From positions 124,001-188,000 of the forward strand of contig NZ_BPRA01000002.1 of assembly GCF_022179645.1 (NCBI RefSeq): 64,000 bases of DNA, given 5' to 3'. The position numbers and the translations under genes were made by a program. The first letter of the stretch is position 1; each line of letters opens with the position of its first letter. The DNA comes from Methylobacterium thuringiense. Lineage in GTDB: Bacteria > Pseudomonadota > Alphaproteobacteria > Rhizobiales > Beijerinckiaceae. Below, piece after piece: positions 25,426 through 34,496 of this stretch. Under the pieces are notes generated by a model that did no database searches, was not told where the DNA came from, and worked only from the letters and a program-made list of their open reading frames with translations.

Positions 25426-26576
25426 ACGCACCGACACCCGCACTCGTCCCCGCCGAAGTCATCCCGGCGCCCGTGGGCCTGCTCGCCGAGCTGACCCATC
25501 GCTGTCCGCTGCGTTGCCCGTACTGCTCCAATCCGATGGAGCTCGACCGGCGCTCGGCGGAGCTCGACACGGCGACGTGGCTGCGGGTGCTGACCGAGGC
25601 CTCGAAGCTCGGCGTGCTGCATGTGCATCTCTCCGGCGGCGAGCCGACGGCGCGCAACGACATCGTCGAGATCACGGCAAAATGCGCCGAACTCGGCCTG
25701 TATTCGAACCTCATCACCTCCGGTGTCGGCGGTGCTCTGAGCAAGCTCGATGCGCTCTACGATGCTGGCCTCGATCACGTGCAGCTGTCGGTGCAGGGCG
25801 TCGATGCGGCCAACGCCGAGAAGATCGGCGGCCTGAAGAACGCCCAGCCGCAGAAGATGCAGTTCGCGGCGCGCGTCACCGAACTCGGCCTGCCGCTGAC
25901 GCTGAATTCGGTGATCCATCGCGGCAACATCCACGAGGTGCCGGGCTTCATCGATCTTGCGGTCAAGCTGGGGGCCAAGCGGCTGGAGGTCGCCCACACC
26001 CAGTATTATGGCTGGGCTTTCGTGAACCGTGCCTCGCTGATGCCGAACAAAGCCCAGGTCGACGAGTCGATCCGCATCGTCGAGGCGGCGCGCGAGCGGC
26101 TCAAAGGCGAACTCGTCATCGATCTCGTCGTGCCGGATTACTACGCGAAGTACCCCAAGGCCTGCGCCGGCGGCTGGGGCCGCAAGCTCATGAACGTCAC
26201 GCCGCAGGGGAAGGTCCTGCCTTGCCACGCGGCCGAGACGATCCCCAATCTCGAGTTCTGGTACGTCACCGATCATTCCCTCGGCGAGATCTGGACGCAG
26301 TCTCCGGCCTTCAACGCCTATCGCGGCACCTCTTGGATGAAGGAGCCCTGCCGCTCCTGCGACCGGCGCGAGAAGGATTGGGGCGGCTGCCGTTGCCAGG
26401 CCCTGGCTCTTACAGGCGATGCCGCCGCGACCGATCCAGCCTGCTCGCTCTCGCCGCTTCACGCGAAGATGCGTGAATTGGCCACGGAGGAGGCTGCCGA
26501 AAACCCGCCGGACTACATATACCGGACCATCGGGAGCAATGTGCAATCTCCCCTCAAGGAAAAGGCACCGCTTTGA
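25422..26576 (+). CDS. pqqE: Radical SAM PQQ synthase PqqE
   Basis: 384 aa. PqqE forms the Glu-Tyr carbon bond in PqqA. The radical SAM motif C28-x3-C32-x2-C35 is in [16 protein letters not shown]-binding HLSGGEP follows, and the C-terminal SPASM region has the conserved cysteines ([26 protein letters not shown]) for extra Fe-S clusters. Its stop overlaps the TTG start of the next gene. Confidence 0.96.
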   Translation: MNAPTPALVPAEVIPAPVGLLAELTHRCPLRCPYCSNPMELDRRSAELDTATWLRVLTEASKLGVLHVHLSGGEPTARNDIVEITAKCAELGLYSNLITSGVGGALSKLDALYDAGLDHVQLSVQGVDAANAEKIGGLKNAQPQKMQFAARVTELGLPLTLNSVIHRGNIHEVPGFIDLAVKLGAKRLEVAHTQYYGWAFVNRASLMPNKAQVDESIRIVEAARERLKGELVIDLVVPDYYAKYPKACAGGWGRKLMNVTPQGKVLPCHAAETIPNLEFWYVTDHSLGEIWTQSPAFNAYRGTSWMKEPCRSCDRREKDWGGCRCQALALTGDAAATDPACSLSPLHAKMRELATEEAAENPPDYIYRTIGSNVQSPLKEKAPL

Positions 26577-27283
26577 AACCGATCGTCCTCGCCTCGGCTC
26601 TCGCCCTGGCCTTCCTTCCGTCGCTTGCCGACGCGCAACCGACCGACACGCCCGCGCCCACGAAGGCCGCGGTCCCGGCTACGCCTGATCCGTCGGACGT
26701 GCTGTTCGACCAGCCGCAGATGAAGAACACCCAGCCGGGCAGTACCATCCGCTACGCTTATGTCCGGCGCAGCGGCATCACGCGTGGCCCCTACGGACCG
26801 CCGCTCGACGACGAGATCAAGCTCAAGATCGAGCCGGGCAAGACCGCCGAGAATCGCGACATCCAAGTGCAGATGTTTTCGGGCGCGAACCGCGCGCCGG
26901 CCGGCCCGTTCGAGGACATGCCAGGCAATCCGATCCTGCCGCTGTTCCTCGAGAACCATCTCAAGGGCCTTGCTGCTTTGCTCGAAGCGAACCCGCGTTA
27001 CATCAAGAATGCCATCCGCAAGGGGCTTCGCGACAAGTCCACGATCACGGCGACGAAAATTGACTTCAAGGGTCGTCAGATCGATGGCTGGAAGATCGTG
27101 ACCAGCCCCTTCGTCGGCGATCCGCTGACCGACCGGATGCGCGGTTTCGACAAGATCACCTACACCTTCGTCACCTCGCCGGAGGTTCCGGGCGAGATCG
27201 TCTCGATCGAGGCGCAGGCCAAGAAGCCGGATGGCGGAGAACTTCTCGAGGAGACGGTGAACTATGATCAGAACGCTGGTTAA
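26573..27283 (+). CDS. Exported protein coupled to pqqE, unknown function
   Basis: 236 aa from a TTG that overlaps the pqqE stop; AAGGAAAAGG lies upstream. A signal peptide ([19 protein letters not shown]) is followed by a Thr/Pro/Ala linker to about residue 45. Then comes a mixed alpha/beta domain with [20 protein letters not shown] and [22 protein letters not shown] recognise no family. Its place in the pqq operon suggests a periplasmic role in PQQ delivery or quinoprotein assembly. The next gene begins 20 bases before this one ends. Confidence 0.72.
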   Translation: MKPIVLASALALAFLPSLADAQPTDTPAPTKAAVPATPDPSDVLFDQPQMKNTQPGSTIRYAYVRRSGITRGPYGPPLDDEIKLKIEPGKTAENRDIQVQMFSGANRAPAGPFEDMPGNPILPLFLENHLKGLAALLEANPRYIKNAIRKGLRDKSTITATKIDFKGRQIDGWKIVTSPFVGDPLTDRMRGFDKITYTFVTSPEVPGEIVSIEAQAKKPDGGELLEETVNYDQNAG

Positions 27284-27635
27284 AGGCGTCGCCACTTTCG
27301 CTTGCCTTGCCGCCTTGGCGGGATCGGCGTCCGCCGAGGGTACCGAGAACGACTATCCGACCGATGCGCGCGTGGACTACGTCTTCGGCTGCATGGCCGC
27401 GAATGGCCAGACCCGCGAGGCGATGGAGAAGTGCTCCTGCTCGGTGGACCAGCTCGCCGCGATCCTGCCCTACGACAAGTACGTCTCGGCGAGCACGATC
27501 CTGTCGATGCGCCAGGGTGCCGGCGGCCAGCGCCAGAATGCCTTCAGGGCCACCAAGATGTACGAGGACAAGGTCGCGGATCTGCGCCGCGCCCAGGCGG
27601 AGGCCGAGATCCGCTGCTACCGCGGTGGCGCTTGA
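27264..27635 (+). CDS. Small exported cysteine-containing protein, unknown function
   Basis: 123 aa, overlapping the previous gene by 20 bases in another frame. A signal peptide ends near GSASA-EG. The mature part has FGCMAANGQTREAMEKCSCS with three cysteines, YDKYVSASTILSMRQGAGG, and a last cysteine near the C-terminus (IRCYRGG), so two disulfides are possible. No domain recognised. Translational coupling ties it to the pqqE-linked gene. A perfect hairpin follows at 27647. Confidence 0.7.
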   Translation: MIRTLVKGVATFACLAALAGSASAEGTENDYPTDARVDYVFGCMAANGQTREAMEKCSCSVDQLAAILPYDKYVSASTILSMRQGAGGQRQNAFRATKMYEDKVADLRRAQAEAEIRCYRGGA

Positions 27636-27646
27636 GAAGGCTTCGT

Positions 27647-27686
27647 CGGTTGTTCCGGGTCGTCGTAGGCGAGCCCGGAACAACCG
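27647..27686 (+). terminator. Perfect 13-base-stem hairpin after the pqq gene series
   Basis: Arms CGGTTGTTCCGGG (27647-27659) and CCCGGAACAACCG (27674-27686), with a 14-base loop. No T-run follows at once, so it may act as an mRNA stabiliser, a bidirectional stop or a repeat element. It separates the pqq series from folP. Confidence 0.6.
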
Positions 27687-27793
27687 CCATGTCCTTATCG
27701 GTTCTATGATCGTCGTAGATCGAAAACGTTGTCACTGGGGTCTGGAATTCCGGAGCGATCATCGAGACATTGCCGGATAGACCCGGGCAGGGC

Positions 27794-28690
27794 ATGACCG
27801 CGCTCGAGTGTCCCGCCGGAGCTTTCGTGTCCCCTCCCCTTGCGTCCCCGGCCCAAAGCCGAAGCTTGTCCGATCTGCTGCCCGGTCTCGGTCGGCGCTG
27901 CCTCGTCATGGGTATCCTCAACGTGACGCCGGATTCGTTTTCGGACGGCGGCAAGTTCGAGAAACCCGAGGCGGCGCGCGCACAGGCTGAAGCCCTCGTC
28001 GCCGAGGGCGCGGCGCTGGTGGATATCGGCGGCGAATCGACCCGGCCCGGCCATGTCCCGGTCTCGGCCGAGGACGAGCAGGCCCGCGTCGTCCCGGTGA
28101 TCGCGGCGCTGGCCGGACGGCTCGCCGTCCCGATCTCCATCGATACCTACAAGGCCTCGACGGCGGGTGCCGCCTTGAGGGCCGGCGCCGCCATCGTCAA
28201 CGACGTCTGGGGTCTGCAGCGTGACCCCGACATCGCCCGGGTGGCGGCCGACCACGGTGCGCCGGTCATCGCGATGCACAACCGCGAAACCATCGATCCG
28301 GGCATCGACATCATCAGTGACATGCTGGCGTTCTTCGAGCGCTCGTTGTCCATCGCCCGGCGCGCCGGCATCCCCGATGCGGCGATTGCGCTCGATCCGG
28401 GTATCGGCTTCGGGAAGTCCTGGCAGCAGCATCTCGAGGCGCTGCGGCGGCTGCCGGAGATCAGGGCGCTCGGCTTCCCGCTCCTCGTCGGCGTCTCACG
28501 TAAATCTCTGCTCGGCCGGCTCCACGACAAGGAGACCGATCCGGGAGACCGCCTGTTCGGCTCGATCGCCGCCCATGTCCTGGCCGGCACCCTCGGCGCC
28601 GACATCCTGCGCGTCCACGAAGTGCGCCCGCATGTCGAAGCCCTTCGCGTCGTCGACGCCGTGATGCGTCCGGAAGCAATCCGTGGCTGA
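27794..28690 (+). CDS. folP: Dihydropteroate synthase (folate)
   Basis: 298 aa from the ATG at 27794. The enzyme joins 4-aminobenzoate to hydroxymethyl-dihydropterin diphosphate. Family marks are MGILNVTPDSFSDGG, DIGGESTRPG, SIDTYKA, IVNDVWG and GVSRKSLLG. An N-terminal extension of about 35 residues precedes the barrel. It overlaps folB by 8 bases. This is the folate enzyme; the DUF6513 protein at 0.8 kb is its distant H4MPT counterpart. Confidence 0.95.
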   Translation: MTALECPAGAFVSPPLASPAQSRSLSDLLPGLGRRCLVMGILNVTPDSFSDGGKFEKPEAARAQAEALVAEGAALVDIGGESTRPGHVPVSAEDEQARVVPVIAALAGRLAVPISIDTYKASTAGAALRAGAAIVNDVWGLQRDPDIARVAADHGAPVIAMHNRETIDPGIDIISDMLAFFERSLSIARRAGIPDAAIALDPGIGFGKSWQQHLEALRRLPEIRALGFPLLVGVSRKSLLGRLHDKETDPGDRLFGSIAAHVLAGTLGADILRVHEVRPHVEALRVVDAVMRPEAIRG

Positions 28691-29060
28691 TCGTATCCTC
28701 GTCCACCGCATCGCGGTCTTCGCCTATCACGGCGTCCTGGCCGAAGAGGCGCGGCTTGGCCAGCGCTTCTACCTCTCGCTCGATTGCGGGCTCGATCTCT
28801 CGCAGGCGGGGGCCTCGGACGACGTCGCCCATACCGTCAGCTACGCCGACCTCACCGAGATCGCCGTCGAGATCGCGTCGAAGAAGCGCTTCGCCCTGAT
28901 CGAAGCCCTGGCCGAATCGATCGCAGCCGAGATTCTTTCGCGCTTCCCGATGATCGCGCGGGCGACCGTGCGGGTCGACAAGCCGAGTGCGCCGGTGGCT
29001 GCGGTCATCGACGGCGTCGGCGTCGAGATCACCCGGTTCCGAACGGGGGCCGCACGATGA
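28683..29060 (+). CDS. folB: Dihydroneopterin aldolase
   Basis: 125 aa, GTG start overlapping the folP end. It cleaves dihydroneopterin to hydroxymethyl-dihydropterin. Conserved features are VFAYHGVLAEEARLGQRFY, DVAHTVSYADLTE and LIEALAESIA with the catalytic Lys in VRVDKPSAP. Middle gene of the compact folP-folB-folK operon; the pterin it makes may also feed H4MPT synthesis. Confidence 0.93.
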   Translation: MADRILVHRIAVFAYHGVLAEEARLGQRFYLSLDCGLDLSQAGASDDVAHTVSYADLTEIAVEIASKKRFALIEALAESIAAEILSRFPMIARATVRVDKPSAPVAAVIDGVGVEITRFRTGAAR

Positions 29061-29533
29061 CACGCGCCTATCTCGGCCTCGGCAGCAATGTCGGCGACAA
29101 GGCGGCGATGCTCGCGGAGGCGGTGACGCGGCTCGGCAAGACACCGGGTATCCGCGTCGTCGCCCGCTCGCGCGATTATCGCACGCCGCCCTGGGGTGAC
29201 ACTGATCAAGACTGGTTCCTGAACGCGACGCTCGGAGTCGACACCGACCTGACGCCGCATGATCTGCTGGAAGCCGGGCTGGCCATCGAGGCCGCGCTCG
29301 GCCGCGTGCGCGAACGCCGCTGGGGGCCTCGCCGCATCGATATCGATGTGTTGTCCTACGAAGGGGCCGAGGTCAGCGACGAGCGGCTGGTGTTGCCGCA
29401 CCGGTTCGTGCGCGAGCGCGCCTTCGTACTGGTACCGCTCGTGGAAATAGCGCCGGATCTCGTCATCGGCGGCGAGACGGTCAGCGAAGCGCTGGCCAAG
29501 CTCGATCGCGCGGGCATCACGCCGCTGGCGTGA
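29057..29533 (+). CDS. folK: HPPK, hydroxymethyldihydropterin pyrophosphokinase
   Basis: 158 aa, ATGA overlap with folB. It transfers pyrophosphate from ATP to the pterin. AYLGLGSNVGDK, the ERRWGPRRIDIDVL metal site and LPHRFVRERAFVLVPL are all present. It is the last gene of the fol operon and is convergent with xoxJ, with only 28 bases between the stops. Confidence 0.95.
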   Translation: MTRAYLGLGSNVGDKAAMLAEAVTRLGKTPGIRVVARSRDYRTPPWGDTDQDWFLNATLGVDTDLTPHDLLEAGLAIEAALGRVRERRWGPRRIDIDVLSYEGAEVSDERLVLPHRFVRERAFVLVPLVEIAPDLVIGGETVSEALAKLDRAGITPLA

Positions 29534-29561
29534 GCCGGGCCGCTATGCGGTCCGGCCGTGT

Positions 29562-30413
29562 TCACTCGTTCGAGGATTGCAGGGGCTTGTTCTCTTCCTC
29601 GTCGAGAAGCGGCACCTCGTACGCGCGCAACACCTTCTCGATGTCGGCCTTGCGCTTGCGAAGTGCCGTATTGAGGCTTCGCTTCCAGTCGTTTTCGTTC
29701 TGGCGCACACCCATGGAAACCCGGAAGGCCATGGGTGGCCGGTCCGGTTCCTTCAGCAGCGGCACGACGTCCATCTCCACGCCGCTCTGCTTGGCCAGCC
29801 AGCCGCCGGATGGTCCCCAGAGGATCGCGACATCAAGCTTCTTCGATGCGACGTCGGCAATCACCTCGGCGGCGACCGTCTGGAATTTACGGTCCGCGCC
29901 GAACGAATACGGGGTGTAGGAGTGGGTCTTGCTCGTCATCCCGAGTTCGCCGATCCGGTTGGCTGGCGGCGTTCCCGCGATCAGTCCGATCTCCTTGCCC
30001 TTGAGTTTCGGATCATCGAGCGAGGTCACTCCGGCCAGTTCACCTCGGCGGGAGATGAGGGCGTAGGCAGAGCGGTAATAGGGGTTCGTCGGCTGGATGA
30101 TGTCGCCGCCGGACGTGCCGATGATGACGTCGCACAGACCTGTACCGAGCGTGTTGCGGACGAAGCCGGGGCCTTGCGTCAGCCAGTAGTAGCGGAGCTT
30201 TACCTTCAGCTCGTCGGCAATGATCTCTGCGATCTTGTTCTCGAAACCGTCGCCCTTGCGTTCGGAGAACGGCATGTTGCCGGGGTCCGAGCAGACGCGC
30301 AGGACGTCGGTGGTGACGAGATCGGGAAGATGCTGCGCAAACGCGTCGCGCGCCCCTGCCGAAAACAGCAGGAGCGCGCCGAGCGCAGCCTTGAACGGTG
30401 CGCGGATGATCAT
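29562..30413 (-). CDS. xoxJ: Periplasmic binding-protein-like XoxJ
   Basis: 283 aa. A signal peptide (about 1-26, ending DAFAQ) precedes a substrate-binding-protein fold: VLRVCSDPGNMPFSERKGDGFENKIAE, LGTGLCDVIIGTSGGD and LDVAILWGPSGGWLA. MxaJ/XoxJ proteins are thought to help activate or assemble methanol dehydrogenase in the periplasm. It is the third gene of xoxF-xoxG-xoxJ; the start overlaps the xoxG stop (TGATG). Confidence 0.92.
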   Translation of the reverse strand: MIIRAPFKAALGALLLFSAGARDAFAQHLPDLVTTDVLRVCSDPGNMPFSERKGDGFENKIAEIIADELKVKLRYYWLTQGPGFVRNTLGTGLCDVIIGTSGGDIIQPTNPYYRSAYALISRRGELAGVTSLDDPKLKGKEIGLIAGTPPANRIGELGMTSKTHSYTPYSFGADRKFQTVAAEVIADVASKKLDVAILWGPSGGWLAKQSGVEMDVVPLLKEPDRPPMAFRVSMGVRQNENDWKRSLNTALRKRKADIEKVLRAYEVPLLDEEENKPLQSSNE

Positions 30414-31018
30414 CAGCCGCCCAGGCAATCCTTTTCGGTCGCCTTGGCCGAGTCCGGCTTCTCTTCCTTCTCGCCGGGACGTGCGCGTCCCCAGGCGCCG
30501 GAGGCGCGAGCGCGCAAGTAGACGTAGAGATCGTCTGCGTAGCACATCACGTTCTTGTTGTCGGCAAAGGCCGGCATGACCTTCTGGTCCGACGAGCTCA
30601 CGTCCTGCTTGCCGCCGGCGAGGATTCCCATGAACTCGCTGTAGCTCAGATGCTTCAGGCTGTCCTTGAGGGCGGGCGCATAGGTCGAACCCATGGCGTC
30701 CGGGCCGTGGCAGACGTGGCATTCGGCGTGATAGCGGCGGTAGCCGGAATACGTGAACCAGTCGACTTTCTTGCCGTCGCTGGTGATGTGGAAGGTCGGA
30801 TCGCCTGCCTTGTCCTTGTACTTGCCGCCGTCGACCGCAGTGGCCGCGCTGGCAGCGAGAACCTTGTCGTCGAGTTCCTTGGCATTCGGATCGAGCTTGT
30901 TGGCCAGTTCGGCGTTGGCGGGCTTAGCATCTTCCGCGCGAACGGCCACGGACGAGATCGTCCCGAGAGCAAGGACGGCTACGGCCATCCGGAGCGCGGA
31001 CTTGTTCGTGTAACGCAA
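30413..31018 (-). CDS. xoxG: Cytochrome c XoxG, electron acceptor of XoxF
   Basis: 201 aa. I place the start at a TTG (31018) because GGGAGAAA lies 5 bases upstream and a good signal peptide follows (MRYTNKSALRMAVAVLALG, ending near AVRA). ATG codons further upstream lack ribosome-binding sites. The single haem motif C100-H-V-C103-H is followed by the probable axial Met in KVMPAFAD. XoxG carries electrons from lanthanide methanol dehydrogenase to the respiratory chain. The C-terminus is lysine/glutamate-rich. Confidence 0.9.
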   Translation of the reverse strand: MRYTNKSALRMAVAVLALGTISSVAVRAEDAKPANAELANKLDPNAKELDDKVLAASAATAVDGGKYKDKAGDPTFHITSDGKKVDWFTYSGYRRYHAECHVCHGPDAMGSTYAPALKDSLKHLSYSEFMGILAGGKQDVSSSDQKVMPAFADNKNVMCYADDLYVYLRARASGAWGRARPGEKEEKPDSAKATEKDCLGG

Positions 31019-31091
31019 CGAGTTTCTCCCAGTGTTTTTGTTGCGCTGCAACATAAGCGGCCGCGACAACCTTTGACTTAAGGACATAATC

Positions 31092-31126
31092 ATAAAGATG
31101 CCGGCGCGGAAACCCGCGCCGGCATC
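31092..31126 (-). terminator. Strong hairpin between xoxF and xoxG
   Basis: A perfect 13-base stem (GATGCCGGCGCGG, 31097-31109, with CCGCGCCGGCATC, 31114-31126) and a four-base loop, followed on the minus strand by TTTATG. It lies 25 bases after the xoxF stop and could cut or attenuate transcription into xoxGJ, or protect the abundant xoxF mRNA. Confidence 0.7.
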
Positions 31127-31150
31127 TCTTAGTCATGCGTTACGTGCGGC

Positions 31151-32941
31151 TTAGTTGTTCGGCAGAGCGAACACGGTGAGCTGACCACCGAGGTTGGTGT
31201 AGCTCGAGAGGGCGGCGTAGCCGCCCACTGCGCCGAGGCCGGCATTCGGGTCGGTCAGACCGGCCGCGAGGCCGATGCCTGCCCAGCCGCCGACGCCCGA
31301 CAGGACGCCGATGTGCTGCTTGCCCTTGTGCTCGTAGGTCATCACGTTGCCGATGATGCCCGACGGGGTCTTGAACTTGTAGAGTTCCTTACCCGTCTTG
31401 GCGTCGACGGCCTTCAGGTAACCTTCGAGCGTGCCGTAGAAGACCACGTCGCCGGCCGTTGCGAGTGCACCGCCCCAGGCGGAGAACTGCTCGGGGTTCG
31501 ACCACTTGATCTTACCGTTGACGCCGTCCCAGGCGATGAAGTTACCCATGCCGCCATGGCTGTTCGGCGCGGGGTACATCGACAGGGTGGCGCCGACATA
31601 AGGCTGACCCGGGGTGTAGGAGACCTTGAAGGGCTCGTAGTCCATGCAGACGTGGTTAGTCGGCACGTAGAACAGCGAGGTCTTCGGCGAGTAGGCCGCA
31701 GGCTGCTGGTCCTTGGAGCCGAGAGCCGCCGGGCAGATGCCCTTCGAGTTCACGTCTTCACCGTTCTGCTCGGTCGAGTACTTGGAGACAACCTGCGGAC
31801 GACCGGTCTTGAGGTCGACCTTGGTGGCCCAGTTCACGGCCGGATCGTACTTCTCGGCGACCAGCAGCTCGCCGGTGGCGCGATCGAGGGTGTAGCCGAA
31901 GCCGTTACGGTCGAAGTGGGTCAGGAGCGGGCGCTCCTTGCCGTCGACCTTCTGATCCGTGAGGATCATCTCGTTGATGCCGTCGAAGTCCCACTCGTCG
32001 TGCGGGGTCATCTGGTAGACCCACTTGGCGACGCCGGTATCGGGGTTACGACCGAACACGGTCATCGACCACTTGTTGTCGCCCGGACGCTGCTTGGGGT
32101 TCCAGGTCGAGGGGTTGCCCGAGCCGTAGTAGAACAGGTCCAGCTTGGGGTCGTAGGAGAACCAGCCCCAGGTGCAGCCGCCGCCGGTCTTCCACTGGTC
32201 GCCTTCCCAGGTCTTGATCGAGGAGTCCTTGCCGATGGGCTTGCCCATGTCGGTGGTCTTCTCGGGGTCGATGAGCAGCTGGTCGTCGGTGCCGACCGAG
32301 TAGGCGCGCCAGGCCTTCTTGCCGTCCTTCAGGTTGTAAGCGGTGACGTGGCACTGCACGCCGAACTCACCACCCGAAATGCCGACGATGACCTTGTCCT
32401 TCACCGGGAGAACGGTGGCGGTGTTGGTCTCACCCTTGGACGGGTCGCCGTTCTTGACGGACCAGTTGACCTTGCCGGTCTTCGCGTCGAGCGAGACGAG
32501 GGTGGTGTCGGCCTGGTGCAGGAGGATCGTGCCGTCGGCATAGGCGAGACCACGGTTGACCGTGTCGCAGCACATGACCGGGATCACGGACGGATCCTGC
32601 TTGGGCTCGTACTTCCAGACGATCTTCGAGCCCTGGTCGAGGTCCAGCGCGTAGACGATGTTCGGGAAGGGGGTGTGGACGTACATCATGTTGCCGACCA
32701 CGAGAGGCGAACCCTCGTGACCACGCAGAACGCCGGTGGAGAAGGTCCAGGCAACCTGGAGGTTCTTCACGTTGGAGGCGTTGATCTGATCGAGCTTCGA
32801 ATAGCGCGTGTTGGCGTAATCGACGGTCTGAAGCGCCTGCTCCGCCGGGTTGGCGATGGACTTCAGAACGCTTTCGTTGGCCATGGCCGGCGTCGCAATC
32901 GCGATGCCCGCACCAAGTGCGAGAAGGTGTACCGCTCTCAT
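31151..32941 (-). CDS. xoxF: Lanthanide-dependent methanol dehydrogenase XoxF
   Basis: 596 aa, GGAGGA before the ATG at 32941. A PQQ beta-propeller quinoprotein of the periplasm, oxidising methanol (and often formaldehyde). Signal peptide 1-21 (cut before NES). Vicinal cysteines C124-C125 ([10 protein letters not shown]), metal ligands E192 (GGEFG), N276 (GSGNPSTW) and D318 with D320 (HDEWDFDG). The second Asp of DFD is the extra carboxylate that marks lanthanide-binding XoxF and is absent from calcium MxaF. Leads xoxFGJ. Confidence 0.97.
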   Translation of the reverse strand: MRAVHLLALGAGIAIATPAMANESVLKSIANPAEQALQTVDYANTRYSKLDQINASNVKNLQVAWTFSTGVLRGHEGSPLVVGNMMYVHTPFPNIVYALDLDQGSKIVWKYEPKQDPSVIPVMCCDTVNRGLAYADGTILLHQADTTLVSLDAKTGKVNWSVKNGDPSKGETNTATVLPVKDKVIVGISGGEFGVQCHVTAYNLKDGKKAWRAYSVGTDDQLLIDPEKTTDMGKPIGKDSSIKTWEGDQWKTGGGCTWGWFSYDPKLDLFYYGSGNPSTWNPKQRPGDNKWSMTVFGRNPDTGVAKWVYQMTPHDEWDFDGINEMILTDQKVDGKERPLLTHFDRNGFGYTLDRATGELLVAEKYDPAVNWATKVDLKTGRPQVVSKYSTEQNGEDVNSKGICPAALGSKDQQPAAYSPKTSLFYVPTNHVCMDYEPFKVSYTPGQPYVGATLSMYPAPNSHGGMGNFIAWDGVNGKIKWSNPEQFSAWGGALATAGDVVFYGTLEGYLKAVDAKTGKELYKFKTPSGIIGNVMTYEHKGKQHIGVLSGVGGWAGIGLAAGLTDPNAGLGAVGGYAALSSYTNLGGQLTVFALPNN

Positions 32942-33681
32942 GGATTCCTCCGGCAAGCCATTACTCCGCGACCTTCGGCATGATGCCGTGGACGTGGATC
33001 GGCCTGCTGTTTGCGACAGGGATCGAATTTCGCTTCGGCAGCTCGCGAGAGAACCCTCAACGCACTGTGTTTAAGGCCTTTCCGGGCAAGAACCGCCATC
33101 CCTGGGCGGCCCCGCTGAAACCGAAGCTTGAACGAACTCTAAGAAAAAATCGGACGCCGTCAACTCGCTTCCGCAAGCTGCGTCGAAGGCACGGTCAAGT
33201 CGTGATGAACGAAAACTCAACGGCCAAGCTGAACGTGCCACCCACAATTCTTATGTTGCAGCGCACTATAACGAATTTCCGGTAGAAATTTCCGTATAGG
33301 CATTTTGCGCAACCGCATGCACGGATAGCATGTGCCGTTCCAGCGGGGCGATACGCTATGATCCAGGCGCTCGACCTTTACCGATTCCTACCAGTTCCGC
33401 CGGTCGGAATTTGCCGAATTATCCCGTGCAGTGCGGTAAGGAGCGCGTAAGCGGTCCGGTCGTATTCAACCGGAGATCGCCATTGGAACCCAGGTTGCGT
33501 GTGCCAGAAGCGCATCTGCGCCCTCTCGCCGCATCGGTGACTCAGTGGTTTTCGCGGAGGCAATCGTGTGGAATTCGCCCTCGCAGCCATGCCGAAGCCC
33601 GATCCGGCGGCCGTTTCCCATCATAAGAGACGCCGCAGGCCGCCGGAGACGTGGCCGATTCTCCGGCGGCGGAGCGACGAC
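32942..33681. promoter_or_regulatory. Long non-coding region upstream of xoxF
   Basis: About 740 bases with no convincing gene and lower GC than its flanks. On the minus strand a candidate promoter reads TTGACG (33163-33158), 16 bases, TAGAGT (33141-33136), about 195 bases before the xoxF ATG. Further out is a direct repeat at 33274-33294. The 3' end of the SDR gene lies at the far side, so all of this can serve xoxF. Confidence 0.45.
33274..33294. repeat. Short direct repeat upstream of xoxF
   Basis: AATTTCCG occurs twice (33274-33281 and 33287-33294) with five bases between, so the units repeat every 13 bases. Such paired half-sites are typical of response-regulator binding. It lies about 335 bases before the xoxF start. 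Confidence 0.45.
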
Positions 33682-34368
33682 CTACCAAGCGAGCGTCTCC
33701 CCCGTGTAGTCGAGATAGGCCACACCGGGCTCGCCGAGACGGCGTTCGATCACGTCGGCCATGCCGGTGACGCTCGTATCGACGTCGATATCCGCGTCCG
33801 CGCCGCCCATCTCGGTGCGCACCCAGCCCGGATGCAGCAGCAGCACGCCGAATGGCCGCTCGCGGTGGCGGATTTCGAAGCTGCGGGCATTGGTGTTCAG
33901 CGCGGCCTTGCTCGCCCGGTAATTCTCCCAGCCGCCGCTCTCGTTGAGTCCGACGCTACCGAGGATGGAGCTCATGAATGCGAGGGTGCCGCCCGGCGCG
34001 ACCGTGTCGGCGAAGACCTCGGCGAAGCGGATCGGGCTGACCGCATTGGTGAGGTAGACCTGGGCCGCGACATCGCGCGGGACTTCGTGCAGCGGATCGT
34101 GCGCCTGCGTCGCAACTCCGGCGACCACGAAGACCAGATCGAATTTTTGGGAGCTCAGCCGGCCATGCAGCGCGACGACGGCGGCATCGTCGTCGATATC
34201 GGCCGTTTCGATGGTGAGGGCGCCGGTCCGGAGCTTCGCCAGGTCCGGCGAGGCCTTGCGCTGGGTCGCGGTGACGCGCCAGCCGCGCGTCAGGAAGGTC
34301 TCGACGAGTCCGAGTCCGAGCCCGCGCGACGCCCCGACGATGAGCGCATTCTTCTGTGAGTTCGCCAT
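33682..34368 (-). CDS. Short-chain dehydrogenase/reductase
   Basis: 228 aa. The NAD(P)-binding loop GASRGLGLG is at residues 12-20, the conserved VAGVA replaces the usual NNAG, the catalytic Ser lies in FMSSILGS and the YxxxK pair in NYRASKAA. LLHPGWVRTEMGG follows. It is close to the CsgA-like SDR subgroup and the substrate is unknown. No operon partner: the MgtC-like gene upstream is separated by 128 bases. Confidence 0.85.
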   Translation of the reverse strand: MANSQKNALIVGASRGLGLGLVETFLTRGWRVTATQRKASPDLAKLRTGALTIETADIDDDAAVVALHGRLSSQKFDLVFVVAGVATQAHDPLHEVPRDVAAQVYLTNAVSPIRFAEVFADTVAPGGTLAFMSSILGSVGLNESGGWENYRASKAALNTNARSFEIRHRERPFGVLLLHPGWVRTEMGGADADIDVDTSVTGMADVIERRLGEPGVAYLDYTGETLAW

Positions 34369-34496
34369 GGTTCCGTCTCCTGCGTAACCGAGTTCAAGGA
34401 TCGGTCCGCTGACGGGCAGATTGGTGCGGACGCGTCGCAGGGGAAGGCCGCAGCCGGCGATGGCCCGTGTGCCGGCGCACAGGATCGGGTGCGCGT

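Noticed and set aside
22984-25443. Long minus-strand ORF of 819 codons across pqqB-pqqCD
   Set aside because: Antisense to clear pqq genes; high-GC third-position bias opens long false frames. The Arg/His/Gly-rich translation matches no family.
31151-32941. Calcium-type MxaF methanol dehydrogenase
   Set aside because: The DFD motif with the extra Asp and the xoxG/xoxJ neighbours mark XoxF; no small MxaI subunit gene is present.
32917-33626. Plus-strand ORFs upstream of xoxF (for example 32917-33285 and 33330-33626)
   Set aside because: No ribosome-binding site, no recognisable domain, and atypical composition; the region reads as regulatory DNA.
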